Shown here in pieces: positions 28,488 through 36,061 of a stretch of DNA of 49,319 nucleotides (its first letter is position 1; every line of letters starts with the position of its first letter). The position numbers and the translations under genes were made by a program. Source of the stretch: Candidatus Nanopelagicaceae bacterium (GTDB lineage: Bacteria > Actinomycetota > Actinomycetes > Nanopelagicales > Nanopelagicaceae); NCBI GenBank assembly GCA_947454425.1, contig CANGJV010000002.1, forward strand, positions 1 to 49,319. Reading direction: 5' to 3'. Below the pieces are notes generated by a model. That model was given only the letters and a program-made list of their open reading frames with translations. It ran no database searches and was not told the DNA's origin.

Positions 28488-29093
28488 CTAAAGGTTGGTT
28501 CGGCCTTCAAAGGCGCGCCCGAGCGTAACTTCATCAGCGTATTCAAGATCTCCACCTACGGGAAGGCCTGAGGCAAGGCGTGAGATTTTAATTCCGGTCG
28601 GCTTAATCAGGCGAGCCAGGTACATCGACGTCGCCTCTCCCTCAAGGTTGGGGTCGGTAGCGACAATGACCTCAGTAATCGTCGTATCTGAAAGGCGCTG
28701 CATCAACTCGCGAATTCGAAGCTGATCTGGACCAATGCCATCGATCGGACTGATGGCCCCGCCGAGGACGTGATACTTGCCGCGGAATTCGCGAGTACGT
28801 TCGACTGCAATCACATCTTTCGACTCTTCGACGACACAGATTTTGGAAGGGTCACGGCGAGGATCGCGACAGATTCGACATTGCGTTTCTTCGGAGACGT
28901 TTCCGCACTCGGTGCAGAACTTCACGCGCTCTTTAACAGTGCGCACCGCATCAACAAGTGCATCTGCAAGCTCTGACTCTGATTGCAAGATATGAAATGC
29001 AATGCGTTGTGCGCTCTTTGGACCAATTCCAGGCAAGCGACCTAGTGCATCAATGAGATCTTGAATTGCGCCTTCATACATTCCGCTAGACAT
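28488..29093 (-). CDS. recR: Recombination mediator RecR
   Basis: RecR acts with RecO (and RecF) to load RecA at gaps. The 201-residue protein has the N-terminal helix-hairpin-helix [16 protein letters not shown], a four-cysteine zinc finger ([16 protein letters not shown]) and a Toprim domain starting [13 protein letters not shown]. Its ATG overlaps the dnaX stop (TGATG), so it is coupled to dnaX. The ybaB/ebfC gene, usually between dnaX and recR, is missing. Confidence 0.97.
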   Translation of the reverse strand: MSSGMYEGAIQDLIDALGRLPGIGPKSAQRIAFHILQSESELADALVDAVRTVKERVKFCTECGNVSEETQCRICRDPRRDPSKICVVEESKDVIAVERTREFRGKYHVLGGAISPIDGIGPDQLRIRELMQRLSDTTITEVIVATDPNLEGEATSMYLARLIKPTGIKISRLASGLPVGGDLEYADEVTLGRAFEGRTNL

Positions 29094-30862
29094 CAGTCGT
29101 GCTTCGTTTCACTGATAATTGTTGCGCCAAGTTCGGCAGCAAGCAGTGCGGCGCCAGATAATTGAGTGGCATCTGTCGGAGCTTCTGTTGTTCTTACTGC
29201 GCGCGCCTCTGGTGTGCTTGTGGTGTCAATACTTGGATCGACTGTGACTTCAATCTTGCGATCGAGCCCAACAATTTCGATAAATGCATCGCGCAAAATG
29301 GCATCTGACTCGCTGCGCAAGAATGAATCTCGAGCACCGGCATTCACGATGCCAATCGTGATGTTCTTATCGTCTACTCCAAGAATCTGCGCGCTTGCAC
29401 TTAAGAGTGACCAGGTAAGACGTCTGCGCTTCTTTACATTTTCGATTACCTCAGGCCACATCCGGCGCAGGCCAGAAACATCCATGGCATCAATCTTTGC
29501 AGCGGGTTTATTGGGTGCAACTGCATCAACAATTTTCTTCTCTTCCTTAGGAGCCCGAACCGCTTCGGCCGTGGCACGTGATACATAATCTTCCGGATCG
29601 GGAGCAGTTTCTTTTGCTGGCTGTACAAGTCGAGGTTCTGTCGGAACGACAGTGCTCGACGGTGCAGCGACCTTTGAAACTGCTTGTGGTGCGGGAGCGA
29701 TGTTTTCTACGCGTTCCAGGCGTTCGATTCGCGAAAGTAAACCAGCGGCGGAGTTATCGCCAATTGGCAACAAAATTCGTCCGCAAATGAGCTCAAGAAT
29801 TAAGCGCGGAGCGGTGGCGCCACGCATCTGTGTAAGTCCTTCAGATGCAATATCAGCAGCGCGAGAAAGTGAAGCCTGGCCAATGTTCTGCGCTTGCAAA
29901 CGCATACGATCAAGTTGATCATCAGGAAGCTCGCGCAAAATGCTATTGGCATTAGTCGCCTGTAGCGCATCAACAATCATGAGGTCGCGTAGCCGCTCGA
30001 GTAAATCTTGAGTAAAACGGCGAGGATCGTGTCCGGATTCGATTACACGATCAACAGTTTGAAAGAGAGTTGAACCATCGCGCGCAGCGATTGCATCCAT
30101 CGCATCATCAAGGAGCGCGCCATCGGTAAAGCCAAGGAGCTGCACCGCAATCTCGTAACTGACTCCATCTTTGCCGGCACCTGCAAGCAACTGCCCAAGA
30201 ACGGATAGGGCATCGCGAACAGAGCCACCAGATGCGCGCACAACAAGTGGAATAACGCCCTTTGCAACTTTGACGCCTTCTGATGCGCAGACCTTTTCAA
30301 GATGCGCAGCCAATGTTCCGGGTGGAACCAAACGGAATGGATAATGGTGTGTACGAGAGCGAATTGTTGAAATCAATTTCTCTGGCTCAGTTGTAGCAAA
30401 GATAAAGATGACGTGTGCAGGTGGTTCTTCTACAACTTTGAGAAGTGCATTCGCCGCACCGGTACCTAGTTGGTGCGCCTCATCGATGATGTAAATCTTG
30501 TACTTGCTCTGCACTGGTGCAAAGAATGCTTTATCGCGAAGATCACGTGCATCATCTACAAGTCCGTGGGTCGCAGCATCAATTTCGATGACATCGAGTG
30601 AACCCGGACCGTTAGCAACTAAGTCTTTACAGGATTGACATTCGCCACATGGATTAGGTGTTGGACCTTTTTCGCAATTGAGCGAGCGCGCCATGATTCG
30701 CGCAGAAGATGTTTTACCGCAACCACGTGGGCCGCTAAAGAGATATGCGTGATGGGTCTTACCGGATTCGAGGGCATTAGAAAGTGGAACTGTTACATGT
30801 TCTTGTCCGATCACATCTGCAAATACGGATGGACGGTACTTCCGATAGAGAGCAAGGCTCAT
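29093..30862 (-). CDS. dnaX: DNA polymerase III subunit gamma/tau
   Basis: DnaX is the clamp-loader ATPase subunit. The 589-residue protein has P-loop GPRGCGKTS (residues 44-52), the four-cysteine zinc module (C63, C72, C75, C78), [20 protein letters not shown] and the SRC-like [18 protein letters not shown]. After about residue 370 a proline/alanine-rich linker leads to a C-terminal tau-like domain ([20 protein letters not shown]). No A-tract frameshift site is obvious. AAGGG precedes the ATG. It follows the SRP RNA gene, a conserved actinobacterial arrangement. Confidence 0.97.
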   Translation of the reverse strand: MSLALYRKYRPSVFADVIGQEHVTVPLSNALESGKTHHAYLFSGPRGCGKTSSARIMARSLNCEKGPTPNPCGECQSCKDLVANGPGSLDVIEIDAATHGLVDDARDLRDKAFFAPVQSKYKIYIIDEAHQLGTGAANALLKVVEEPPAHVIFIFATTEPEKLISTIRSRTHHYPFRLVPPGTLAAHLEKVCASEGVKVAKGVIPLVVRASGGSVRDALSVLGQLLAGAGKDGVSYEIAVQLLGFTDGALLDDAMDAIAARDGSTLFQTVDRVIESGHDPRRFTQDLLERLRDLMIVDALQATNANSILRELPDDQLDRMRLQAQNIGQASLSRAADIASEGLTQMRGATAPRLILELICGRILLPIGDNSAAGLLSRIERLERVENIAPAPQAVSKVAAPSSTVVPTEPRLVQPAKETAPDPEDYVSRATAEAVRAPKEEKKIVDAVAPNKPAAKIDAMDVSGLRRMWPEVIENVKKRRRLTWSLLSASAQILGVDDKNITIGIVNAGARDSFLRSESDAILRDAFIEIVGLDRKIEVTVDPSIDTTSTPEARAVRTTEAPTDATQLSGAALLAAELGATIISETKHD

Positions 30863-30950
30863 TTTTTACCCTTCGATAGCTCTGATTCAATTCACTTCTA
30901 ATTGACCAGAGGATCTAGATTTCAATTACTAATTTATACCTACTTATAGG

Positions 30951-31038
30951 GACCTCCGGTGCACCCAACAGAGCGCCTCTACCCTTGCTGTATTCCTACC
31001 CTGGGGGAGTTCGAAACGGTGCCGTCGCACCGGAGATC
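30951..31038 (-). ncRNA. ffs: Signal recognition particle RNA (small bacterial type)
   Basis: The ends form a perfect nine-base-pair stem, CTCCGGTGC (31035-31027) with GCACCGGAG (30962-30954). The apical region reads AGGGTAGGAATACAGCAAGG, which is the Ffh-binding domain: a GGAA tetraloop (30996-30993) closed by GUA/UAC, then the AGCA asymmetric loop strand. This matches the actinobacterial SRP RNA pattern of the form CCCCCAG...GGAA...AGCAAGGGT. It is about 88 nt and reads toward dnaX. The exact ends are inferred from the stem and the -10 element upstream. Confidence 0.92.
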
Positions 31039-31045
31039 TGAGCCA

Positions 31046-31051
31046 ATCTTA
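31046..31051 (-). promoter_or_regulatory. Putative -10 of the SRP RNA gene
   Basis: TAAGAT on the minus strand ends 7 nt before the inferred SRP RNA 5' end. No convincing -35 hexamer is seen 16-18 bp further upstream. Confidence 0.45.
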
Positions 31052-31123
31052 TGTGTCAGAGCTGACTTCGCACACCGCTACCCTTAGCCAGTCTGGTTGG
31101 CGCGTGAGCGTGAATAGGGCGCG

Positions 31124-31208
31124 GGAGGATTCGCATAGCGGCCGAGTGCGCACGCTTGGAAAGCGTGTATAGGGAAACCTATCGAGGGTTCAAATCCCTC
31201 ATCCTCCG
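31124..31208 (+). tRNA. tRNA-Ser (GGA)
   Basis: GGAGGAT (31124-31130) pairs with ATCCTCC (31201-31207), with discriminator G31208. The anticodon loop TTGGAAA gives GGA. The long variable arm ATAGG-GAAA-CCTAT is perfect, as required for serine tRNAs, and the T arm is GAGGG-TTCAAAT-CCCTC. CCA is not encoded. It is divergent from the SRP RNA gene. Confidence 0.96.
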
Positions 31209-31220
31209 CAGGCTGTGGAT

Positions 31221-31252
31221 ATCTCAATCCTCATTAATTAAGAGATTGAGAT
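31221..31252. promoter_or_regulatory. Hairpin between tRNA-Ser and the four-cysteine protein gene
   Basis: A perfect nine-base inverted repeat, ATCTCAATC (31221-31229) and GATTGAGAT (31244-31252), flanks a 14-nt AT-rich loop. It lies just after tRNA-Ser and 9 bp before the ATG at 31262. It lacks a downstream U tract, so it could be an operator or a processing/termination structure rather than a classical terminator. Confidence 0.5.
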
Positions 31253-31261
31253 TCTCCCCGG

Positions 31262-31741
31262 ATGAAACAAAACTCAAAATATAGATACTTCTTATCTTTC
31301 TTGATTCTTACGCTAATGGCCCTGGCGCCTTCAGCTCACGGTGTCTCAACAGTCATAACTCCACCGCTTACCAAGTGCTTTATTGATATTCGAGATGCTC
31401 ATATCTCAACAACAATTTTTAAGAAGGAGGGGCGACTTGCGGTTAAAGTAAATGCCATCTCGAGTTGTAACACACTTCAAAGGAATGTAGTTCTAACGGT
31501 AAAAATTTTCAAAGAGGGTCGGTTTGGTTCACAACTTGTTCAGGAAAGAAGTACAGATGGAAAAAGTCCGAAATCGCAAGGTTTTATCGTTAAGAATCAA
31601 TTTACCTTTGCTTACTGCAAAAATACGACGAAAACAAGGTACTACGGGATAGCCACAGCACGGGCAATAATTAATGGTAAGTCCTATTTCACTCATCCAG
31701 TTCGTTCAGAAAATATTACTCAGCTCGGATGCGGTACTTAA
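31262..31741 (+). CDS. Exported four-cysteine protein A (unknown family)
   Basis: This 159-residue protein begins with a signal peptide (basic KQNSKYRYF, then LSFLILTLMALAPSAHG, cleavage likely near residue 27). The mature part is a probable beta-sandwich with four cysteines, C39, C69, C119 and C157. The spacing C-x29-C-x49-C-x37-C is identical, without gaps, in the protein at 33268-33777, so the two are paralogues. Shared residues include H-x-S-T after the first cysteine, A-x-K-V-N before the second, and Y-x-G-x-A after the third. There is no Shine-Dalgarno. Function unknown; disulfide-stabilised surface or secreted role is inferred. Confidence 0.75.
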   Translation: MKQNSKYRYFLSFLILTLMALAPSAHGVSTVITPPLTKCFIDIRDAHISTTIFKKEGRLAVKVNAISSCNTLQRNVVLTVKIFKEGRFGSQLVQERSTDGKSPKSQGFIVKNQFTFAYCKNTTKTRYYGIATARAIINGKSYFTHPVRSENITQLGCGT

Positions 31742-31755
31742 GTTAGGATTTAGGC

Positions 31756-32133
31756 ATGGCTGAGGTTGATCCGCTAGATGACTCAATTGTGAGATACGTA
31801 ATTCGTCGCCATAGTTACGATCCTGCAACCAGACACTTCAAGTGGTTTGATGAAAGAGCATTTGATAATAAAAAAGAATTTGAAGCGAGCCTTCAAGAGG
31901 CTGGCTTCGAATTGGAGAGTCGTCAAGTCAAAGGTCAGGCTCATCATAAAGAGCAAATCATGGGACAGGTATTAGCAATTAATTATCTCGTGGAATCGAA
32001 ATCGCGCAGGAAAATGCGAAAGGCTGAAGGAGCCTTCGTTCCAGCTACTTTTAAGGCGAGGCTTCTCTTTGCCTTATCGACAAAACGTTTTTTGCTTTCT
32101 AACAGAAGGCGTAGAAGGTGGTTTGATGCATAG
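31756..32133 (+). CDS. Unknown basic protein ending in a tRNA-like sequence
   Basis: This 125-residue protein has no signal peptide or membrane helix. It has an N-terminal strand-rich part (SIVRYVIRRHSYDPATRHFKW), a central helix, and a strongly basic C-terminus rich in arginine (SNRRRRRWFDA). AGGA lies 7 nt before the ATG. The last codons and stop (GCA TAG) lie within the start of the degenerate tRNA-Ser copy, so the C-terminus may have been created by that junction. I do not recognise a family. It probably forms a unit with the upstream four-cysteine gene, 14 bp away. Confidence 0.6.
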   Translation: MAEVDPLDDSIVRYVIRRHSYDPATRHFKWFDERAFDNKKEFEASLQEAGFELESRQVKGQAHHKEQIMGQVLAINYLVESKSRRKMRKAEGAFVPATFKARLLFALSTKRFLLSNRRRRRWFDA

Positions 32134-32207
32134 ACTCGTTTCGTGCGCACGCTTGGAAACCGTGTATCAGGCAATCTATCGAGGACTGTAATCAATCGTC
32201 CTTCGCC
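32128..32207 (+). pseudogene. Degenerate tRNA-Ser copy
   Basis: From 32143 to 32206 the sequence aligns without gaps to the intact tRNA-Ser at 31146-31209, exactly 997 bp away in the same orientation. I count 51 identities in 64 positions, including 17 in a row across the anticodon stem-loop and the CTATCGAGG stretch. GCATAG upstream also matches. The GGA anticodon is kept, but the anticodon stem has a C-C mismatch, and the variable arm, T stem and acceptor stem no longer pair. It is a decayed duplicate or an attachment-site-like remnant. Confidence 0.8.
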
Positions 32208-32289
32208 TCAATAAATTCACTTTCAATCTATTTCATTTCGACGCCTTCCCACCTACCTTTGCGGGGTATCGGCAAGGAACGGAGAGATC

Positions 32290-33195
32290 ATGAGCACAGA
32301 AGTTATCGATTACACGGGCACAATGACCTGGGAGCATGGCACCACTTGGTATCGCGTAGTCGGCGATCTCAAATCAAAGATGACACCAGCAGTGGTCTTG
32401 CACGGTGGCCCAGGTGCGCCCCATAACTATGTCCTCGGAATAGTTCATCTCATTGCGATGACTGGCCGACCAGTAATTGTTTACGATCAAATCGGTTCAG
32501 GTCAATCAACACATATAAAAGATAAGCCTAAGGAATTTTGGACCGTTGACCTCTTTAAGCATGAGCTTAATTTAATTCTCAAAGAGCTAAAAGTTTCTAA
32601 GAAGTACATCTTGGTTGGTCAATCATGGGGCGGAATTCTCTCCTTTGCGCATGCTGTTGATAAACCAAAAGGTCTTAAGGGATTGATCATCGCTAACTCA
32701 CTTGCATCTGTTCCTAAGTGGTTACCTGAAATTGAACGACTTGTTTCAGAACTTCCTTCAGTACATCGCAAGGCAGTGGCAAAAGGCTTGAAGGAGAACA
32801 ACTTCACCGCGCCAGAATTTGCTGCAGCTAATGATTACTTCACATTGCAGCACTTAGCGCGCGTTCCAATGACTCCAGATGTTGTGGCCTCATTCGGACA
32901 GCTTGCAGAGAACCCAACTGTGTACGAAGCAATGTGGGGACCCGTTGAATTCGCACCTATCGGTTCACTTCGTACTTGGACCGTTGAAGATCAATTGCAT
33001 AATATAAAGGTTCCAACACTTTTGATTAATGGTAAGTACGATGAAGTAACACCAAAGACACAGAAGCGACTTGTGAAGAAGATTAAAGGCGCAGAATGGG
33101 TTTGTCTTCCTTACTCATCACATCTATCGTGGGTGGAAGAACCAGCCGCGTGGATTGATGCGGTGGGTACCTTCTTGAAGCGTAAAAAGCTTTAA
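32290..33195 (+). CDS. Proline-iminopeptidase-like alpha/beta hydrolase (S33 family)
   Basis: This 301-residue cytosolic protein shows the proline-specific peptidase pattern: oxyanion loop VVLHGGPGAPHNYVLG, nucleophile elbow LVGQSWGGIL (serine in G-Q-S-W-G), a cap domain, acidic residue in LINGKYDEVTP and the histidine in YSSHLSWVEEP. It likely removes N-terminal proline or related residues from small peptides, serving peptide scavenging. Other S33 hydrolases (esterases, lactonases) share this fold, so the exact substrate is unproven. GGAGAG precedes the ATG. It is the first gene beyond the tRNA-Ser remnant. Confidence 0.85.
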   Translation: MSTEVIDYTGTMTWEHGTTWYRVVGDLKSKMTPAVVLHGGPGAPHNYVLGIVHLIAMTGRPVIVYDQIGSGQSTHIKDKPKEFWTVDLFKHELNLILKELKVSKKYILVGQSWGGILSFAHAVDKPKGLKGLIIANSLASVPKWLPEIERLVSELPSVHRKAVAKGLKENNFTAPEFAAANDYFTLQHLARVPMTPDVVASFGQLAENPTVYEAMWGPVEFAPIGSLRTWTVEDQLHNIKVPTLLINGKYDEVTPKTQKRLVKKIKGAEWVCLPYSSHLSWVEEPAAWIDAVGTFLKRKKL

Positions 33196-33255
33196 CGTAT
33201 CAAGACGTTTCTAGTTACTGGGGGCTGCCTGATTTATTTGGCTGCATGCATTAAC

Positions 33256-33261
33256 TAGCTT
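33256..33261 (+). promoter_or_regulatory. Putative leaderless -10 of four-cysteine protein B
   Basis: TAGCTT ends 6 nt (GTCGGG) before the ATG at 33268; no Shine-Dalgarno is present. Confidence 0.5.
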
Positions 33262-33267
33262 GTCGGG

Positions 33268-33777
33268 ATGCCTATAACCATCCCAAAGCCGACAAATCTC
33301 ATCCCAAAGCTTGTGAAAGCCAAGGTGCCAGTCTGGCTCGTGGCCGCAATAGTCGCAGCAGACGTTGTGGCTGTTCAACTAGCTCAGCCAAAAGAACCAA
33401 TTTGCACATTAAAGGTGGACTACCCCCATCATTCGACTTCAGTCAAGAAGTATTCAGGAGTCGACGCCATTAAAGTCAACATTGTTTCTAAGTGCGACGT
33501 GGATCAGTCTTACACATTGGTAGACGCGACGATTTTGGAAAAAGTGGGTGGCAAAATTCTTAACCACGATTTTTTACAAGTTAGAGCGAACGCCGATTCA
33601 GATCAACGGACAAAGGCGTTCTTTAAGAATCTTTGGAAGACTTGCAAATTCGGAAGTCAAGTCGAGTACGCAGGAAAAGCACGCGGAGAAGTGCATCTAG
33701 TAGGTGGAAAGGTTGTTTCTGTTTCAGATGACTCTGGAAAATACTTCCCACAAAAATGCCAAATTACGGCAAAATAG
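33268..33777 (+). CDS. Exported or anchored four-cysteine protein B (unknown family)
   Basis: This 169-residue protein has an N-terminal hydrophobic segment (VWLVAAIVAADVVAVQLA, residues 22-39), probably a membrane anchor or signal peptide. Cysteines C46, C76, C126 and C164 have exactly the same spacing as in the protein at 31262-31741, and H-x-S-T, K-V-N and Y-x-G-x-A are shared. Sequence identity is otherwise low, so the duplication is old or the family diverges quickly. It is expressed from its own putative leaderless promoter and its stop codon overlaps the ribosome site of the next gene. Function unknown. Confidence 0.75.
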   Translation: MPITIPKPTNLIPKLVKAKVPVWLVAAIVAADVVAVQLAQPKEPICTLKVDYPHHSTSVKKYSGVDAIKVNIVSKCDVDQSYTLVDATILEKVGGKILNHDFLQVRANADSDQRTKAFFKNLWKTCKFGSQVEYAGKARGEVHLVGGKVVSVSDDSGKYFPQKCQITAK

Positions 33778-33781
33778 GAGG

Positions 33782-34282
33782 ATGAGCTTGTTTGAGAAGT
33801 ATCTTGCTCTTGGCCAATGGATTAGCCAAGAGGAACAGCTTGCACTTTATAAGTATTTGAGCAGAACAAAAGCTTCTGCTTATCGTGATGATGCAAAAAG
33901 ATTATTGGCTGAAGGCGAATTGATAAGACAAATTGCAGATGGTGAAATTTTATATAGGGTTTTGCGAAATAAACTCATATATAGAGCAAAAGAAATGAAT
34001 CGCGCGGAGTATTCCGAGGTAATCCGTGAAGTAAATCTAAGCAGATTTCATTCAGTAAATATTTCTAAGTTTGTGAAGTTTTTTGCTCAAGCTGAGGTGG
34101 ATGTCATTTGCAATTACCCTTTGCCTGGAATCGACCAAGAAGCAGGAAGTGGCTTTAATTGGGTCGTATTCCCATGTTACGACTTAAATTATTATTCACG
34201 TGGCAAGGGCAAAGTTAAGGGCTTTCTGATGAAGTTACGAGCGAAAGATCATGAACTTCTTCAGAAACTTCTCGCTTCTTAG
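33782..34282 (+). CDS. Unknown soluble protein coupled to four-cysteine protein B
   Basis: This protein is 166 residues from the ATG at 33782, or 164 from a TTG two codons later. AGGAGG touches the ATG directly, too close for normal use, but is 6 nt from the TTG at 33788, so the TTG may be the real start. The N-terminal half is helical (EEQLALYKYLSRTKA, DDAKRLLAEGELIRQIADGE). The C-terminal half has strands with aromatic residues (GFNWVVFPCYDLNYYSRG) and a basic end. No family recognised. The Shine-Dalgarno overlaps the stop of the upstream gene, so they form a unit. Confidence 0.7.
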   Translation: MSLFEKYLALGQWISQEEQLALYKYLSRTKASAYRDDAKRLLAEGELIRQIADGEILYRVLRNKLIYRAKEMNRAEYSEVIREVNLSRFHSVNISKFVKFFAQAEVDVICNYPLPGIDQEAGSGFNWVVFPCYDLNYYSRGKGKVKGFLMKLRAKDHELLQKLLAS

Positions 34283-34285
34283 CTC

Positions 34286-34307
34286 TGCTCATTTCCCGCA
34301 ATGAGCA
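34286..34307. promoter_or_regulatory. Inverted repeat just upstream of the PGPGW gene promoter
   Basis: TGCTCATT (34286-34293) and AATGAGCA (34300-34307) are perfectly complementary around a 6-nt loop. No U tract follows. It ends one base before the putative -10, so it may act as an operator or a weak terminator of the upstream unit. Confidence 0.45.
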
Positions 34308-34308
34308 A

Positions 34309-34314
34309 TAGAAT
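34309..34314 (+). promoter_or_regulatory. Putative leaderless -10 of the PGPGW-type gene
   Basis: TAGAAT ends 6 nt (CTAGCC) before the ATG at 34321; no Shine-Dalgarno. Confidence 0.5.
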
Positions 34315-34320
34315 CTAGCC

Positions 34321-34581
34321 ATGCGCACACATTGGCTCTGGGTAAAGAACAACTGGAAACGTCTGCCTCATCCCATTCGTTGGATAGTCGCCTCTTCTGT
34401 AGGTTTCACGCTCTTCATTCTTGGAATCATCTTTATGTTTCTGCCAGGGCCGGGGATCCCATTGATTATTGGCGGCCTAGCAATCCTTGCAACTGAATTT
34501 GCGTGGGCTGAAGTTTTATTAAATCGCACCAAGCATCATGCTGCTAAGGCAGTAACTAAAGTTCGAAAGAAGAAGCCTTAG
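34321..34581 (+). CDS. PGPGW-type small membrane protein
   Basis: This 86-residue protein has two hydrophobic helices (WIVASSVGFTLFILGIIFMF and IPLIIGGLAILATEFAWA) separated by LPGPGIP. This is the PGPGW-family layout with isoleucine instead of the final tryptophan. A basic helix follows (NRTKHHAAKAVTKVRKKK). Such proteins are common in actinobacteria and of unknown function. The stop overlaps the convergent aldehyde dehydrogenase gene by 4 bp. The PGPGI variant may mark a subfamily. Confidence 0.8.
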   Translation: MRTHWLWVKNNWKRLPHPIRWIVASSVGFTLFILGIIFMFLPGPGIPLIIGGLAILATEFAWAEVLLNRTKHHAAKAVTKVRKKKP

Positions 34582-35996
34582 ATCTCAACGCCGATGTACT
34601 TGGTCTGCAAGAACTCGTGAATTCCATCGAAGCCACCTTCGCGACCAAGACCTGACTGCTTGACTCCACCGAATGGCGCTGCAGGATCAGAGAGCATGCC
34701 GCGGTTGATTCCAACCATTCCAGCTTCTAACCCTTCAGCAAAGCGGATTGCTCGCTTGAGATCTTCAGAGTAAACGTAACTAATAAGACCGTACTCGGTG
34801 TCATTTGCTAGCGCGAGAGCTTCTTCATCTGTATCAAAGAGAACAACTGGTGCAACAGGTCCAAAGACTTCGTTTGCGAGAATCTCATCGTTCTTTGGAA
34901 CTTCGATCACTGTTGGAGGGTAGAAAGCACCTGGGCCATCAGGTGTTGTTCCACCTGTGTGAATTTTTGCTCCGCGAGAAGTTGCGCCATCAACCAGCTC
35001 GGCAATTTTATTGCGCTCTTTCATTGAAACAGATGCGCCGAGAGTGATACCAGCATTGCGACCGACTCCCATAGTCATTGCAGCCATTGTCTTTGTGAAC
35101 TCTGCAATAAATTTATCTCCGATTGATCGTGCAACATAAATCCGGTTAGCAGCTGTACATGCAGCGCCACCATTGCGCATCTTCGCCAACATTAAACCTT
35201 TAACTGCTTCTTCAATATTTGCATCTTCCAGTACTACGAATGGCGCGTTTCCACCGAGCTCCATAGAACAACGGATGACTTGATCTGCAGCTTCGCGTAA
35301 CAAAATCTTTCCAACTGCCGTTGAACCAGTAAACGATAGATTCTTAACTCGTGAGTCGTGAAGCAACTGCGAGACTGCCGGCCCCGTCTGAGCTGGAAGA
35401 ATTACATTGATAACTCCCTTTGGAAGTCCAGCACGTTCCATAATGTCTGCGATTGCAAGAACAGTAAGTGGAGTCTCGCCAGCAGGTTTCAAAATCATTG
35501 TGCATCCGGCCGCAACAGCTGGACCAATCTTGCGAGTTGCCATTCCTGCTGGGAAGTTCCACGGAGTAATAAGGAGTGAGACGCCAATAGGTTGGTGTGT
35601 TACCAAGATGCGCTTATCGCCAGATGGTGAAAGTCTGAAGTCTCCTGATGTGCGAACTGCTTCTTCTGAGAACCAACGGAAGAATTCAGCTGCATAAGCA
35701 ACCTCACCTCTTGCATCAGGCATTGCCTTGCCATTTTCGCGTGAGATTAACTCTGCGATCTGCTCTGCCTCAGCAGTCATGATTTCAAAGGCCTTGCGCA
35801 AAATCTCACCACGCACGCGAGGGGCAGTCTTCGCCCAATCGGCTGCGACTCGATCTGCTGCTGCGAGTGCGGCAAAATTCTGTTCGTCACTCGAGGTAGC
35901 GACTGAGGCGATAACTGAGCCATCGCTCGGGTCAATTACCTCAAGAGTGCCGCTTCCATCTACCCATTGACCATCGATATATAACTGAGTGCGCAT
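34578..35996 (-). CDS. gabD: NAD(P)-dependent aldehyde dehydrogenase, succinate-semialdehyde type
   Basis: This 472-residue enzyme oxidises an aldehyde to an acid; the best fit is succinate semialdehyde dehydrogenase. ENGKAMPDARGEV and YAAEFFRWFSEEAVR are typical of GabD. TPWNFPAGMATRK, FTGSTAVGK, the base in MELGGNAPFVV and the catalytic cysteine in GGAACTAANR are present. The second cysteine of the redox switch is missing (ACTA rather than CxxC). TAGGCT lies 6 nt before the ATG, so a leaderless start is likely. No 4-aminobutyrate transaminase is nearby, so the in vivo substrate is uncertain. Confidence 0.85.
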   Translation of the reverse strand: MRTQLYIDGQWVDGSGTLEVIDPSDGSVIASVATSSDEQNFAALAAADRVAADWAKTAPRVRGEILRKAFEIMTAEAEQIAELISRENGKAMPDARGEVAYAAEFFRWFSEEAVRTSGDFRLSPSGDKRILVTHQPIGVSLLITPWNFPAGMATRKIGPAVAAGCTMILKPAGETPLTVLAIADIMERAGLPKGVINVILPAQTGPAVSQLLHDSRVKNLSFTGSTAVGKILLREAADQVIRCSMELGGNAPFVVLEDANIEEAVKGLMLAKMRNGGAACTAANRIYVARSIGDKFIAEFTKTMAAMTMGVGRNAGITLGASVSMKERNKIAELVDGATSRGAKIHTGGTTPDGPGAFYPPTVIEVPKNDEILANEVFGPVAPVVLFDTDEEALALANDTEYGLISYVYSEDLKRAIRFAEGLEAGMVGINRGMLSDPAAPFGGVKQSGLGREGGFDGIHEFLQTKYIGVEI

Positions 35997-36002
35997 AAGA
36001 TG

Positions 36003-36008
36003 AGCCTA
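36003..36008 (-). promoter_or_regulatory. Putative leaderless -10 of the aldehyde dehydrogenase gene
   Basis: TAGGCT on the minus strand ends 6 nt (CATCTT) before the ATG at 35996. The region is shared with the divergent transporter gene, which instead has a normal ribosome site. Confidence 0.5.
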
Positions 36009-36061
36009 CCAAAACCGGTAGTTACGAGTCGTTGCAGCTAGTGCACAAAAGGAGTCTTAAC

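Noticed and set aside
36008-36061. A cyclic di-AMP (ydaO-type) riboswitch ahead of the KimA-like gene
   Set aside because: Only 65 bp separate the divergent starts, far too short for that riboswitch, and a plain ribosome site is present.
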